Source of the DNA: an uncultured Prevotellaceae bacterium
GTDB lineage: Bacteria; Bacteroidota; Bacteroidia; Bacteroidales; Bacteroidaceae
Assembly: GCA_947167515.1 (NCBI GenBank)
Contig: CAMVIM010000007.1
Location: forward strand, 62,001 to 126,000
DNA: 64,000 bases
Direction of reading: 5' to 3'
Positions 20,006 to 28,141 of this stretch are shown here, piece after piece. The stretch's first letter is position 1; each line of letters opens with the position of its first letter. The notes below the pieces were generated by a model. That model did no database searches and had not been told where the DNA came from. It saw only the letters and a program-made list of their open reading frames with translations. The translations under genes were made by a program, and so were the position numbers.

Positions 20006-22903
20006 ATGAAAAAACTCTTTCTTCTCGATGCTTACGCATTGATTTATCGGGCCTATTATGGCTTCATCAAGAATCCACGCATCAACAGCAAAGGCGAGAA
20101 TACATCGGCTGTTCTCGGCTTTGTCAACACGCTGGAGGAGATTCTCACCAAGGAGAATCCCGACTATATCGGTGTGGCATTCGATCCCCACGGCCCCACG
20201 TTCCGTCATGAGGCTTTCGCTCCGTACAAAGCACAGCGCGAGGAGACGCCAGAGGGCATACGGTTTGCGGTGCCTATAATTAAAGATGTGTTGAAGGCCT
20301 ACCATATTCCAGTGCTGGAGGTGCAGGGCTTCGAGGCGGATGATGTCATCGGCACTTTGGCGAAACAGAGCGAATCCATCGAGGATTTGACCACCTACAT
20401 GATGACACCCGACAAGGATTACGGGCAGTTGGTGGCGAAGAATGTGAAGATGTATAAGCCACGATTTGATGGAGGGTTCGACATCTTGGGCGAAGCAGAG
20501 GTGAAGGAGAAGTATGGCATCTCTGAGGTGAGTCAGGTCATCGACTTGCTGGGACTGATGGGCGACTCATCCGACAACTATCCAGGTTGTCCAGGCGTAG
20601 GCGAAAAGACTGCCGTGAAACTCATCAACGAGTTTGGCAGCATCGAGGGATTGCTGGCTCACACCGACCAACTGAAGGGGGCGATGAAGAAGAAGGTGGA
20701 GGAACATGTGGAGGACATCAAGATGTCGAAGTTTTTGGCAGCCATCCGAACCGATGTGCCAATCACACTCGACCTGGAGAGTCTTCGACGCGAATCCATT
20801 GATGAAATGGCACTTAAAGAGATTTTTGAACGACTGGAATTTAGAACGCTCTTGAAGAGGAAGTTGAACGGAGGTGAAGAGAGTGTCCCCCACTCTGCTG
20901 TGGCTTCGACCACAAAATCGCCAAAGACACGGAAGGGACAAATGAGCGATTTGTTCAGCGGTGACCTCTTTGGCGGCAATGGTGTGACAAATGTGGCTCA
21001 ACCCTCCGTTTTTGAAGCCGAAAATGAAGCGAAAAACACGACCGAGGAACAAGGTGACTTGTTTTTTTCAAATCTCAGCGACTTGAGCAACACACCTCAC
21101 AACTATCAACTGATTGATTCGGAGGAGGAAATGCAAAATTTGGCTGCAAAAATATTGACTTTCGGATTTGTCAGTTTAGATACGGAAACGACTTCAGTGG
21201 ATGCGATGTCGGCCCAATTGGTCGGTTTAAGCTTTTCTATGACCGAAGGCGAAGCATTTTATGTGCCCATCCCCCAACACAAAGGATGGGAAGGCGATGA
21301 TTTTGAAAATTCGTTAAAAATAGTTAACATCTTCAAGGAGGTGTACGAGAGTGAGCACATCGTGAAGATTGGACAGAACATTAAGTACGACATGATGGTG
21401 TTGGCCAACTACGGCATTCACCTCCAAGGGAAAATGTTCGACACGATGATAGCACATTATATTATTGCGCCCGAACTGCGACATGGGATGGATTATCTGG
21501 CCGAAGTGTATCTGAAGTACAAGACCATCCACATCGACTCCCTCATTGGCAGCGGCAAGAAACAGCGGCTCATGAGCGAACTTACTCCGCAAGAGGTGTA
21601 TGAATATGCCGCCGAAGACGCCGACGTGACCCTGAAACTGAAAAACCTGCTGGAGAAGGAACTGCACGAGAAAGGACTTTGGAAACTCTTCGACGAGGTG
21701 GAAATGCCCCTTGTGCCCGTTTTGGCAAGAATGGAGATGAACGGTGCCCGCATCGACGAAGCCTCGTTGGCAGAGACTTCAAGAGTGTTCACCGAACGCA
21801 TGGAAGCCATCGAGCGCGACATCCGCGAAGTGGCAGGGCAGCAACTCAACATCAGCTCCCCCAAACAGATTGGCGAACTCCTCTTCGACCAGCTCAAGAT
21901 TGACTCCAAACCCAAGAAGACCAAGAAAGGGCAATACGTGACCGACGAGGCCACCCTGCTCGCCCTCAAGAGCAAACACCCTATTGTGGAGAAAATCCTC
22001 GACTATCGTGGCTATAAGAAGCTGCTCAGCACCTACATCGATGCCCTACCCCAACTCGTCAACCCACGCACAGGACACATCCACACCTCCTACAATCAGG
22101 CCGTCACAGCCACGGGACGACTCTCCTCCAGTAACCCCAACCTGCAGAACATCCCCATCCGCGACGAGAACGGAAAAGAGGTGCGCAAGGCCTTCATCCC
22201 CGATGAGGGAGAACTCTTCTTCTCAGCCGACTACAGCCAGATAGAACTGCGCCTCATGGCTCATCTGAGTCAAGACAAAAACATGGTCGAAGACTTCAAC
22301 TCTGGCCACGACATCCACCAAGCCACCGCCGCCAAAATCTTCAAGGTGGATATCAACGATGTAACCTCTTCGATGCGCCGCAAGGCCAAGACCGCCAACT
22401 TCGGCATCATCTACGGCATTTCCGCCTTCGGCTTGGCCGAGCGCATGGACGTAAGCCGCAGCGAAGCCAAGCAACTCATCGACGAGTACTTTGCCACCTA
22501 TCCAGGTGTGAAGGCTTACATGGACAAGAGCATCGAAAAAGCCCGTCAGTTGGGCTATACAGAGACCCTCCTTGGTCGCCGTTGCCAACTGCCCGACATC
22601 AACTCCCGCAACGCCGTCGTACGCGGCTATGCAGAGAGAAATGCCATCAACGCCCCCATCCAAGGCACCGCTGCCGACATCATCAAGGTGGCTATGATAC
22701 GTATAGATAAACGCATGCGCGAAGAAGGCCTCCGCTCCAAGATGATTCTCCAAGTGCACGACGAACTCAACTTCTCCGTCGTGCCCGAAGAAAAGGAACA
22801 ACTGCAAGCCCTTGTCATCAACGAGATGCAGAACGCCATCCAGCTCTCCGTACCCCTCGTGGCCGACTGCGGATGGGGCGAAAACTGGCTCGAAGCACAC
22901 TAA
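20006..22903 (+). CDS. polA: DNA polymerase I
   Basis: 5'-nuclease N-term, 3'-5' exo region, 'SADYSQIELRLMAHLS', 'RRKAKTANFGIIYGIS', 'QVHDELNF'. Confidence 0.97.
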   Translation: MKKLFLLDAYALIYRAYYGFIKNPRINSKGENTSAVLGFVNTLEEILTKENPDYIGVAFDPHGPTFRHEAFAPYKAQREETPEGIRFAVPIIKDVLKAYHIPVLEVQGFEADDVIGTLAKQSESIEDLTTYMMTPDKDYGQLVAKNVKMYKPRFDGGFDILGEAEVKEKYGISEVSQVIDLLGLMGDSSDNYPGCPGVGEKTAVKLINEFGSIEGLLAHTDQLKGAMKKKVEEHVEDIKMSKFLAAIRTDVPITLDLESLRRESIDEMALKEIFERLEFRTLLKRKLNGGEESVPHSAVASTTKSPKTRKGQMSDLFSGDLFGGNGVTNVAQPSVFEAENEAKNTTEEQGDLFFSNLSDLSNTPHNYQLIDSEEEMQNLAAKILTFGFVSLDTETTSVDAMSAQLVGLSFSMTEGEAFYVPIPQHKGWEGDDFENSLKIVNIFKEVYESEHIVKIGQNIKYDMMVLANYGIHLQGKMFDTMIAHYIIAPELRHGMDYLAEVYLKYKTIHIDSLIGSGKKQRLMSELTPQEVYEYAAEDADVTLKLKNLLEKELHEKGLWKLFDEVEMPLVPVLARMEMNGARIDEASLAETSRVFTERMEAIERDIREVAGQQLNISSPKQIGELLFDQLKIDSKPKKTKKGQYVTDEATLLALKSKHPIVEKILDYRGYKKLLSTYIDALPQLVNPRTGHIHTSYNQAVTATGRLSSSNPNLQNIPIRDENGKEVRKAFIPDEGELFFSADYSQIELRLMAHLSQDKNMVEDFNSGHDIHQATAAKIFKVDINDVTSSMRRKAKTANFGIIYGISAFGLAERMDVSRSEAKQLIDEYFATYPGVKAYMDKSIEKARQLGYTETLLGRRCQLPDINSRNAVVRGYAERNAINAPIQGTAADIIKVAMIRIDKRMREEGLRSKMILQVHDELNFSVVPEEKEQLQALVINEMQNAIQLSVPLVADCGWGENWLEAH

Positions 22904-22924
22904 ATAACTGCTCATACTTTATTC

Positions 22925-23884
22925 ATGAGGAAAGGTTTCTTCATTCTCCCAATATTAATAATGTGGGTGTGTTCGATACGAGCGCAACAGACCTTAACCG
23001 TGCTTTCTTACAACATCGAGAATGCCTTCGACACCATTCACGATGAGGGGAAGAACGACTGGGAGTATTGTGCGGATGGAGAGCGGAAGTGGAACATGGG
23101 AAGGCTTTTCAAGAAACTGAAAAGTGTGAGCAAAGTGATTGCGGCAGCCGACGAAAGGCGCCCCGTCGACCTCATCGGCCTTTGCGAAGTGGAGAATGAC
23201 ACCGTGATGCACTACCTCACCGAACGCACCCCACTGAAGCAACTCGGCTACCGGTATGTGATGACCCACTCCAAAGATGACCGTGGCATCGATGTCGCCC
23301 TACTCTACTCTCCTTTCACCTTCCATCCCATTGAAAAACAGCCTATTCGTCCACAGTTTGGTAAACAAACCACACGCGACATCCTGCATGTGGCAGGCAC
23401 CCTCACAGGAGGCGACACCCTCGATGTGTACGTGCTCCATCTGCCCTCCAAACGAGGCGGCAGCGAGGCACAGAAACTCAGCATGAACATCTGCCAGCAG
23501 TTGCAGGCACATGTGGATTCCGTGCGAACCCAGAGGCAGCACCCCAACCTCCTTATCATGGGCGACTTCAATGCCGAAACCAACTCCCCGCAACTCAAAC
23601 TCCTCACCCGCAGCCATCGCCTCATCGACCGCACCGCCCGACTCCAACCCGGCACCTACAAATACCAAGGCGAATGGTCCACCCTCGACCACATTCTCAC
23701 CCACACCACCACCCTTTCCCACCAACAAACCCGCATCCTCACCCTCCCCTTCCTCACCGAACCCGACCCCAACCATGGCGACGTGAAGCCCTACCGCACC
23801 TACCTCGGCCCCAGCTATCACGGCGGCATCAGCGACCATCTCCCCATCGTTTCCATCTTCCAAATCAAAAAAGAATCTAAATGA
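22925..23884 (+). CDS. Endonuclease/exonuclease/phosphatase family protein, exported
   Basis: Signal peptide; 'SYNIENAFD', 'LIMGDFNAE', 'GGISDHLPIV'. Confidence 0.85.
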   Translation: MRKGFFILPILIMWVCSIRAQQTLTVLSYNIENAFDTIHDEGKNDWEYCADGERKWNMGRLFKKLKSVSKVIAAADERRPVDLIGLCEVENDTVMHYLTERTPLKQLGYRYVMTHSKDDRGIDVALLYSPFTFHPIEKQPIRPQFGKQTTRDILHVAGTLTGGDTLDVYVLHLPSKRGGSEAQKLSMNICQQLQAHVDSVRTQRQHPNLLIMGDFNAETNSPQLKLLTRSHRLIDRTARLQPGTYKYQGEWSTLDHILTHTTTLSHQQTRILTLPFLTEPDPNHGDVKPYRTYLGPSYHGGISDHLPIVSIFQIKKESK

Positions 23885-25179
23885 AACAAGACCCATCACT
23901 GACCCTGCTTTGTCAACGCATTGAACAGCAAGTGAATAGAACGATGAAGACCCCGAAAGATTTTGAGTATCTGTCGGAGTGCATCTCGGCAACACTTCAC
24001 CAACACATCAGTGCCACCACCCTGAAACGTCTGTGGGGATACCTCTCCGAACCCGTCACGCCCCGCCTTTCCACCCTTAACCTCTTGGCACAATTCGTCG
24101 GAGCAGAGAGTTGGGAAGCCTTTCAACAGACCCTCCCCTCATCCTCCCTGAAGGAAGGGAATGGTATCCCTGCAAATGAGTTCAGTAGCAACCCTTCCCC
24201 TATAGAGGGAACAGAAAAAGGAGTTAAGCAAGGTAAATTCTCCCTCCCCATTATAGTGGGAGTCGGAGGTAGTGTCCTCATTGCCCTACTCCTCTTCTTT
24301 TTCTTCTCGCGCACCCAATCCCCGACCCCATCCCACTCCCAAACAGACCCCATCACCTTTGCCGACTCTGCCGTGAAAGCCCTCTGCGTGGAGCATTGGG
24401 ACAGCAATGGCGATGGCGAACTGAGCTACGAAGAAGCAGCCCAAGTGCAAGACTTAAAGGATGTCTTTAGCGAGGACACTACCATCACCTCGTTCGACGA
24501 GTTGCAGTACTTTACAGGACTGAACTTTATTGGAGAAAAAGCGTTCACCCAATGTGGCAACCTCACCTCCATCTTCCTTCCCAATCAGGTGAAATCCATT
24601 TATACACACGCTTTCTCTCAGTGCACCAGACTGATTGCCATCACAATCCCCGACGGCGTGACATCCATTGGTTACTCTGCATTTTATCTTTGCAACAGTC
24701 TGACTTCCCTGGCCATTCCCAGCAGCGTCACATCCATTAACGAATGGAATTCTTTCGCAATGGCAAACCTGAAATACATCACTGTGGATGAGAATAACAC
24801 TGTATATGATTCGCGAAACAACTGCAATGCCATCATAGAAACTGCCACCAACAAACTGGTGTCAGGATGCAGCACGACGGTAATCCCTAAGGATGTCACC
24901 ACTATTGGTACTTCTGCTTTCTACTCATGCTATTCTTTAGAGTCCATAGACATTCCTGCCAACATCACCCAAATCGGAACAACCGCATTTGCCTGGAGTC
25001 TAGGACTGAAATCTGTCACATGCCATTGGGACAAACCGATTTCCTTTGGCAAGGAAGCCTTTGATCATATCCATAAAACATGCACCTTAACCGTTCCCCC
25101 AGGTACCCGCGATGCTTACATCGCTGCTGGGTGGACAGAAGAAATCTTCAAAGGCGGCGTCATCGAAGCCAGCGAATAA
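23881..25179 (+). CDS. Single-pass membrane protein: N-terminal cytoplasmic HTH-like region, TM, EF-hand-like cap, BspA-type LRRs
   Basis: 'HQHISATTLKRLWGYLS' N-term; TM 'PIIVGVGGSVLIALLLFFFF'; 'WDSNGDGELSYEEA'; LRR 'LTSLAIPSSVTSI'. ATGA overlap with the preceding gene. Confidence 0.8.
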   Translation: MKQDPSLTLLCQRIEQQVNRTMKTPKDFEYLSECISATLHQHISATTLKRLWGYLSEPVTPRLSTLNLLAQFVGAESWEAFQQTLPSSSLKEGNGIPANEFSSNPSPIEGTEKGVKQGKFSLPIIVGVGGSVLIALLLFFFFSRTQSPTPSHSQTDPITFADSAVKALCVEHWDSNGDGELSYEEAAQVQDLKDVFSEDTTITSFDELQYFTGLNFIGEKAFTQCGNLTSIFLPNQVKSIYTHAFSQCTRLIAITIPDGVTSIGYSAFYLCNSLTSLAIPSSVTSINEWNSFAMANLKYITVDENNTVYDSRNNCNAIIETATNKLVSGCSTTVIPKDVTTIGTSAFYSCYSLESIDIPANITQIGTTAFAWSLGLKSVTCHWDKPISFGKEAFDHIHKTCTLTVPPGTRDAYIAAGWTEEIFKGGVIEASE

Positions 25180-25222
25180 ACAAACTTTTCCCTTCTTTTT
25201 TTGTTGCTTCAAAAAAACGTTG

Positions 25223-25230
25223 TACATTTG
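25223..25230 (+). promoter_or_regulatory. -7 element (TACATTTG) of the ORF6N gene
   Basis: TACATTTG 27 bp upstream of ATG at 25257. Confidence 0.45.
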
Positions 25231-25256
25231 CAACAAAGAAGATACTTCGGCGGAAA

Positions 25257-25832
25257 ATGAACGAGATACAGGCCATACAAAACATGATATATGAGATTCG
25301 GGGTCAGCGGGTGATGCTGGACTTCGACTTGGCTGCATTATACAATGTAGAGACCCGTGTTTTGAATCAGGCTGTTAAACGCAACATAGAAAGATTCCCT
25401 TCAGATTTCATGTTCCAACTCACCCCTAATGAATGGGCTTCTATCTCATCACAATTTGTGATGACATCAAGATCGAAACGTCCAAAATCGGCCTTGCCTT
25501 TTGTTTTCACGGAACATGGGACTTTGATGCTTGCAAGTGTGTTGAGAAGTGATATCGCTGTTGAAATGAGCATCAAAATTACCCGTGCCTTCGTGGCTAT
25601 GCGGACGATGTTACTCTCATCCTCCTTGCCATCAAAAATGTATGAGCTGGAAGAAAATGTCAAGGCTTTACGGGAAGAAGTAAATGCCATATTGGAAGAT
25701 CAGAATGAAATCAATGAGGACACACGCGTACAATTAGATGCTATCAGCGATGCTCTTGCTCAACTGCAAAGCAACAACCCACAGCCGCGTCGTCCCATCT
25801 TGGGATTTAGCAAACCAAGTGATAATCAATAA
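25257..25832 (+). CDS. ORF6N domain (KilA-N-associated) DNA-binding protein
   Basis: 'IYEIRGQRVMLDFDLAALYNVETRVLNQAVKRNIERFPSDFMFQLT' and 'FVFTEHGTLMLASVLRSDIA'. Start placed at internal ATG 25257 by the promoter. Confidence 0.88.
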   Translation: MNEIQAIQNMIYEIRGQRVMLDFDLAALYNVETRVLNQAVKRNIERFPSDFMFQLTPNEWASISSQFVMTSRSKRPKSALPFVFTEHGTLMLASVLRSDIAVEMSIKITRAFVAMRTMLLSSSLPSKMYELEENVKALREEVNAILEDQNEINEDTRVQLDAISDALAQLQSNNPQPRRPILGFSKPSDNQ

Positions 25833-25854
25833 TCCATCCACTCAACCCCCAAAA

Positions 25855-25880
25855 CCTATGTAACAGAACAACATAAGGAC
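25855..25880 (+). repeat. 26-bp direct repeat, copy 1 (left of TA module)
   Basis: cctatgtaacagaacaacataaggac. Confidence 0.9.
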
Positions 25881-26024
25881 TATGCAGCGCGCGACAGGTT
25901 GTCGGGCGTTTTTTTGTTGCTGCATGACCTGAAAAGATTAGCTTGTTGAAAAAGTTTCTGAAAAATTTTGCTGTTTCCTTGATTTTCTGTTACTTTGCAA
26001 TCGAAAACCAATGATAGACGCGTT

Positions 26025-26273
26025 ATGACATTGACGATAAAAGACTTTAGAAGCCAGATGGCAAGTTCCTTTGACCGTGCCGATGCAGGTGAGCGTGTTC
26101 TCATTCGTAGAAGGAGGCAGCTTTACACCATCGTGCCCGTAAAGGATGAAGAGTCGGCACTCACGCCAGCATTGGCAAAGAAGATTGCAAAAGCTAGAAA
26201 AGAGATGCGTGAGGGTAAGTGTGTCACGCTTCGTACCCATGAGGACATAGACAAATTCCTTGATTCTTTGTAG
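26025..26273 (+). CDS. Type II toxin-antitoxin system antitoxin
   Basis: 'MTLTIKDFRSQMASSFDRADAGERVLIRRRRQLYTIVPV' resembles Phd/YefM-type antitoxins; immediately upstream of a toxin-like ORF. Confidence 0.8.
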   Translation: MTLTIKDFRSQMASSFDRADAGERVLIRRRRQLYTIVPVKDEESALTPALAKKIAKARKEMREGKCVTLRTHEDIDKFLDSL

Positions 26274-26274
26274 C

Positions 26275-26547
26275 ATGTACGAAGTTAAGGTTACGCCTAG
26301 TGCGGCAAAGATTCTCAAAAAGTGGAAGAAGTCCAATCCCGCCCTTTACAAAAAATACGGAAAGATTGTCCATGAGTTGGCAGATCATCCTCGCACTGGT
26401 TTGGGTCACCCCGAACCATTAATAGGTGGAAAGGACATCACTTATTCACGGCATATTACCGCTCACGACCGTATCATCTATGACATCTACGATGATGTAC
26501 TGGTCGTATTAGTCATCGAGATCGAAGGACATTACAATGATAAATAA
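26275..26547 (+). CDS. Type II toxin, Txe/YoeB family
   Basis: 'ALYKKYGKIVHELADHPRTGLGHPEPLIGGKDITYSRHITAHDRIIYDIYDDVLVVLVIEIEGHY', typical YoeB fold features. Confidence 0.9.
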   Translation: MYEVKVTPSAAKILKKWKKSNPALYKKYGKIVHELADHPRTGLGHPEPLIGGKDITYSRHITAHDRIIYDIYDDVLVVLVIEIEGHYNDK

Positions 26548-26567
26548 TATCCCCCATACCTAAAAAG

Positions 26568-26593
26568 CCTATGTAACAGAACAACATAAGGAC
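26568..26593 (+). repeat. 26-bp direct repeat, copy 2 (right of TA module)
   Basis: cctatgtaacagaacaacataaggac, identical to 25855-25880. Confidence 0.9.
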
Positions 26594-26624
26594 ATATTAG
26601 AAAGAAGCGTCCGCTTAGAATCTT

Positions 26625-26745
26625 GTTCTAGAAATTTCGCCAAAAATCAAAAGAACACACAAGAGTAATAGCTCGGATGCTCACGTCGATGGCGTGGGCT
26701 TTTACTCGTTAAAGTGTGTTAGGTGTTTGGCGATACCTCTAGAAC
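26625..26745. repeat. Long imperfect palindrome
   Basis: Paired blocks GTTCTAGA/TCTAGAAC (26625-26632/26738-26745), TCGCCAAA/TTTGGCGA (26637-26644/26726-26733), AACACAC/GTGTGTT (26654-26660/26714-26720), GAGTAA/TTACTC (26663-26668/26702-26707), CACG/CGTG. Confidence 0.8.
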
Positions 26746-26989
26746 GTAGACGATCAAGTAATGGTCCACGTTTTCTTTTTGTCTAATGCCCCAATCTGCA
26801 TTGATGGTCTTTTTCCTGTCCTTTTTTGCCCCTAAAACCGCAAATGGACTAAATGGACTGGTGAAATGGACTGAAAAAGAGTAGGGTGGGGCGAACAAAA
26901 TGCTGTAACTTTGCACACGTAAACCCATAAAAAATAAAAAATATGGTAAAAAAACGGCTCACAATGGAATCACTTTCAGAAACTTTCCT

Positions 26990-26997
26990 TATCTTTG
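26990..26997 (+). promoter_or_regulatory. Bacteroidota-type -7 element (TATCTTTG) preceding the structured region
   Basis: TATCTTTG at 26990; predicts transcription start near 27002. Confidence 0.55.
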
Positions 26998-27001
26998 CCG
27001 C

Positions 27002-27285
27002 CACAACACCAACGTGTTTGGTGTCGCAATAGAGGAAGCTTCAAGCTCCGTCCGTCAGTAAATCTGGTAAATTTAACTGTGTAAGTAGGACGTAGAGTGA
27101 AAGCGCATTCCTCCTATGCTGGGCATATACCCATGACTTCATCTTCCCCTCGCGGGAAGAATGTCATGTCGTATATTCCTCCCCCATAGGTGTGAGCCGT
27201 TTTCTCATTCTCCAACTTACAGGTAATACCAGAACCTACTGACAGGGAATGTCGGAAGGCTCACACTCTTTTGTGCTGTGTCTGA
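27002..27285 (+). ncRNA. Candidate structured RNA (5' leader or independent sRNA) upstream of orphan ORF
   Basis: Hairpins ACACCAA/TTGGTGT; AGCT-tca-AGCT; nested CCTATG-ATATAC-ATGAC-CTTCCC / GGGAAG-GTCAT-GTATAT-CATAGG; GTGTGAGCC/GGCTCACAC enclosing AGGT/ACCT. Confidence 0.6.
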
Positions 27286-27323
27286 AACGAAAAGAAAAAG
27301 TACTAACTTAAATCATAATCAAT

Positions 27324-28067
27324 ATGAATCCACCTCTTACCTCCAATAAACCTACAACTACGGCTTGCTCGTTGACCTCTCTAGTACAGTATTATAAGAA
27401 TAATATTCTTCCAGGTACCATGAGACATCTTCAGAACATCCGAAACATTATCACGTCTCCCCAACGCACAGATGCAGAGAAGGCTAGAACGCTGTTAATA
27501 GGGGGTTTGGGCTTTAAGCCAGGATGTCATCAATGGTATCTTAAGATGAAGAAACATTTGACGTTGCTGAACTCGATGATTAGTAGTATAGTGTCCCAAA
27601 AACCATGGAACATCAATCCTAATATGTATAACTCGTTTGAAGATGTGTATAAAGATATCGACAAATGGTTGGGTGGGAAATATATTCGTCAACTGACAAT
27701 CTACGACATCACCTTCCGTCTTCTCTATGCTTTAATAGCTACTCATCTATACCCTCAGAAAAAACTTTACGTGCACGCCCTACCATTATTGGCATATCAA
27801 TGGATTTGTACGATAAAGAAAAATCTTCCTCTTGTCAAGAAGGATGCTGCAATACCTTTTTCTGGTACAGTACGACAAGTTTTCCTCCCTCTCAATTCAT
27901 GGGAAGCGGAAGATTTTTTATGCCATATTGGCAAGGCCATAAGGGCTATTCAGAAAAAGACCAAGAAAACACTAAACCAAATTTCTGTTGCAGAGGTATT
28001 GGCTGAATTCCAGTGCCATTCTCAGCAGAAGGTGAACACAAAGAGTTGTGGCGGATGTCACATCTGA
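27324..28067 (+). CDS. Hypothetical protein, unknown family
   Basis: 247-aa ORF with in-frame ATG after AT-rich leader; 'RQLTIYDITFRLLYALIATHLYPQKKLYVHA', C-term 'SCGGCHI'. Confidence 0.75.
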   Translation: MNPPLTSNKPTTTACSLTSLVQYYKNNILPGTMRHLQNIRNIITSPQRTDAEKARTLLIGGLGFKPGCHQWYLKMKKHLTLLNSMISSIVSQKPWNINPNMYNSFEDVYKDIDKWLGGKYIRQLTIYDITFRLLYALIATHLYPQKKLYVHALPLLAYQWICTIKKNLPLVKKDAAIPFSGTVRQVFLPLNSWEAEDFLCHIGKAIRAIQKKTKKTLNQISVAEVLAEFQCHSQQKVNTKSCGGCHI

Positions 28068-28141
28068 TTTCATTGGATTTCAAATTGAATCAAACTATAA
28101 ATCATCTATCAATAGAGTCTTAAATAAATTCACAAAAACAC

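Noticed and set aside
25257-26547. Prophage
   Set aside because: Only an ORF6N protein and a TA pair; no integrase, structural or lysis genes.
26625-27285. Retron or group II intron
   Set aside because: No reverse transcriptase nearby and no domain V-like motif; the adjacent ORF is unrelated to RT.
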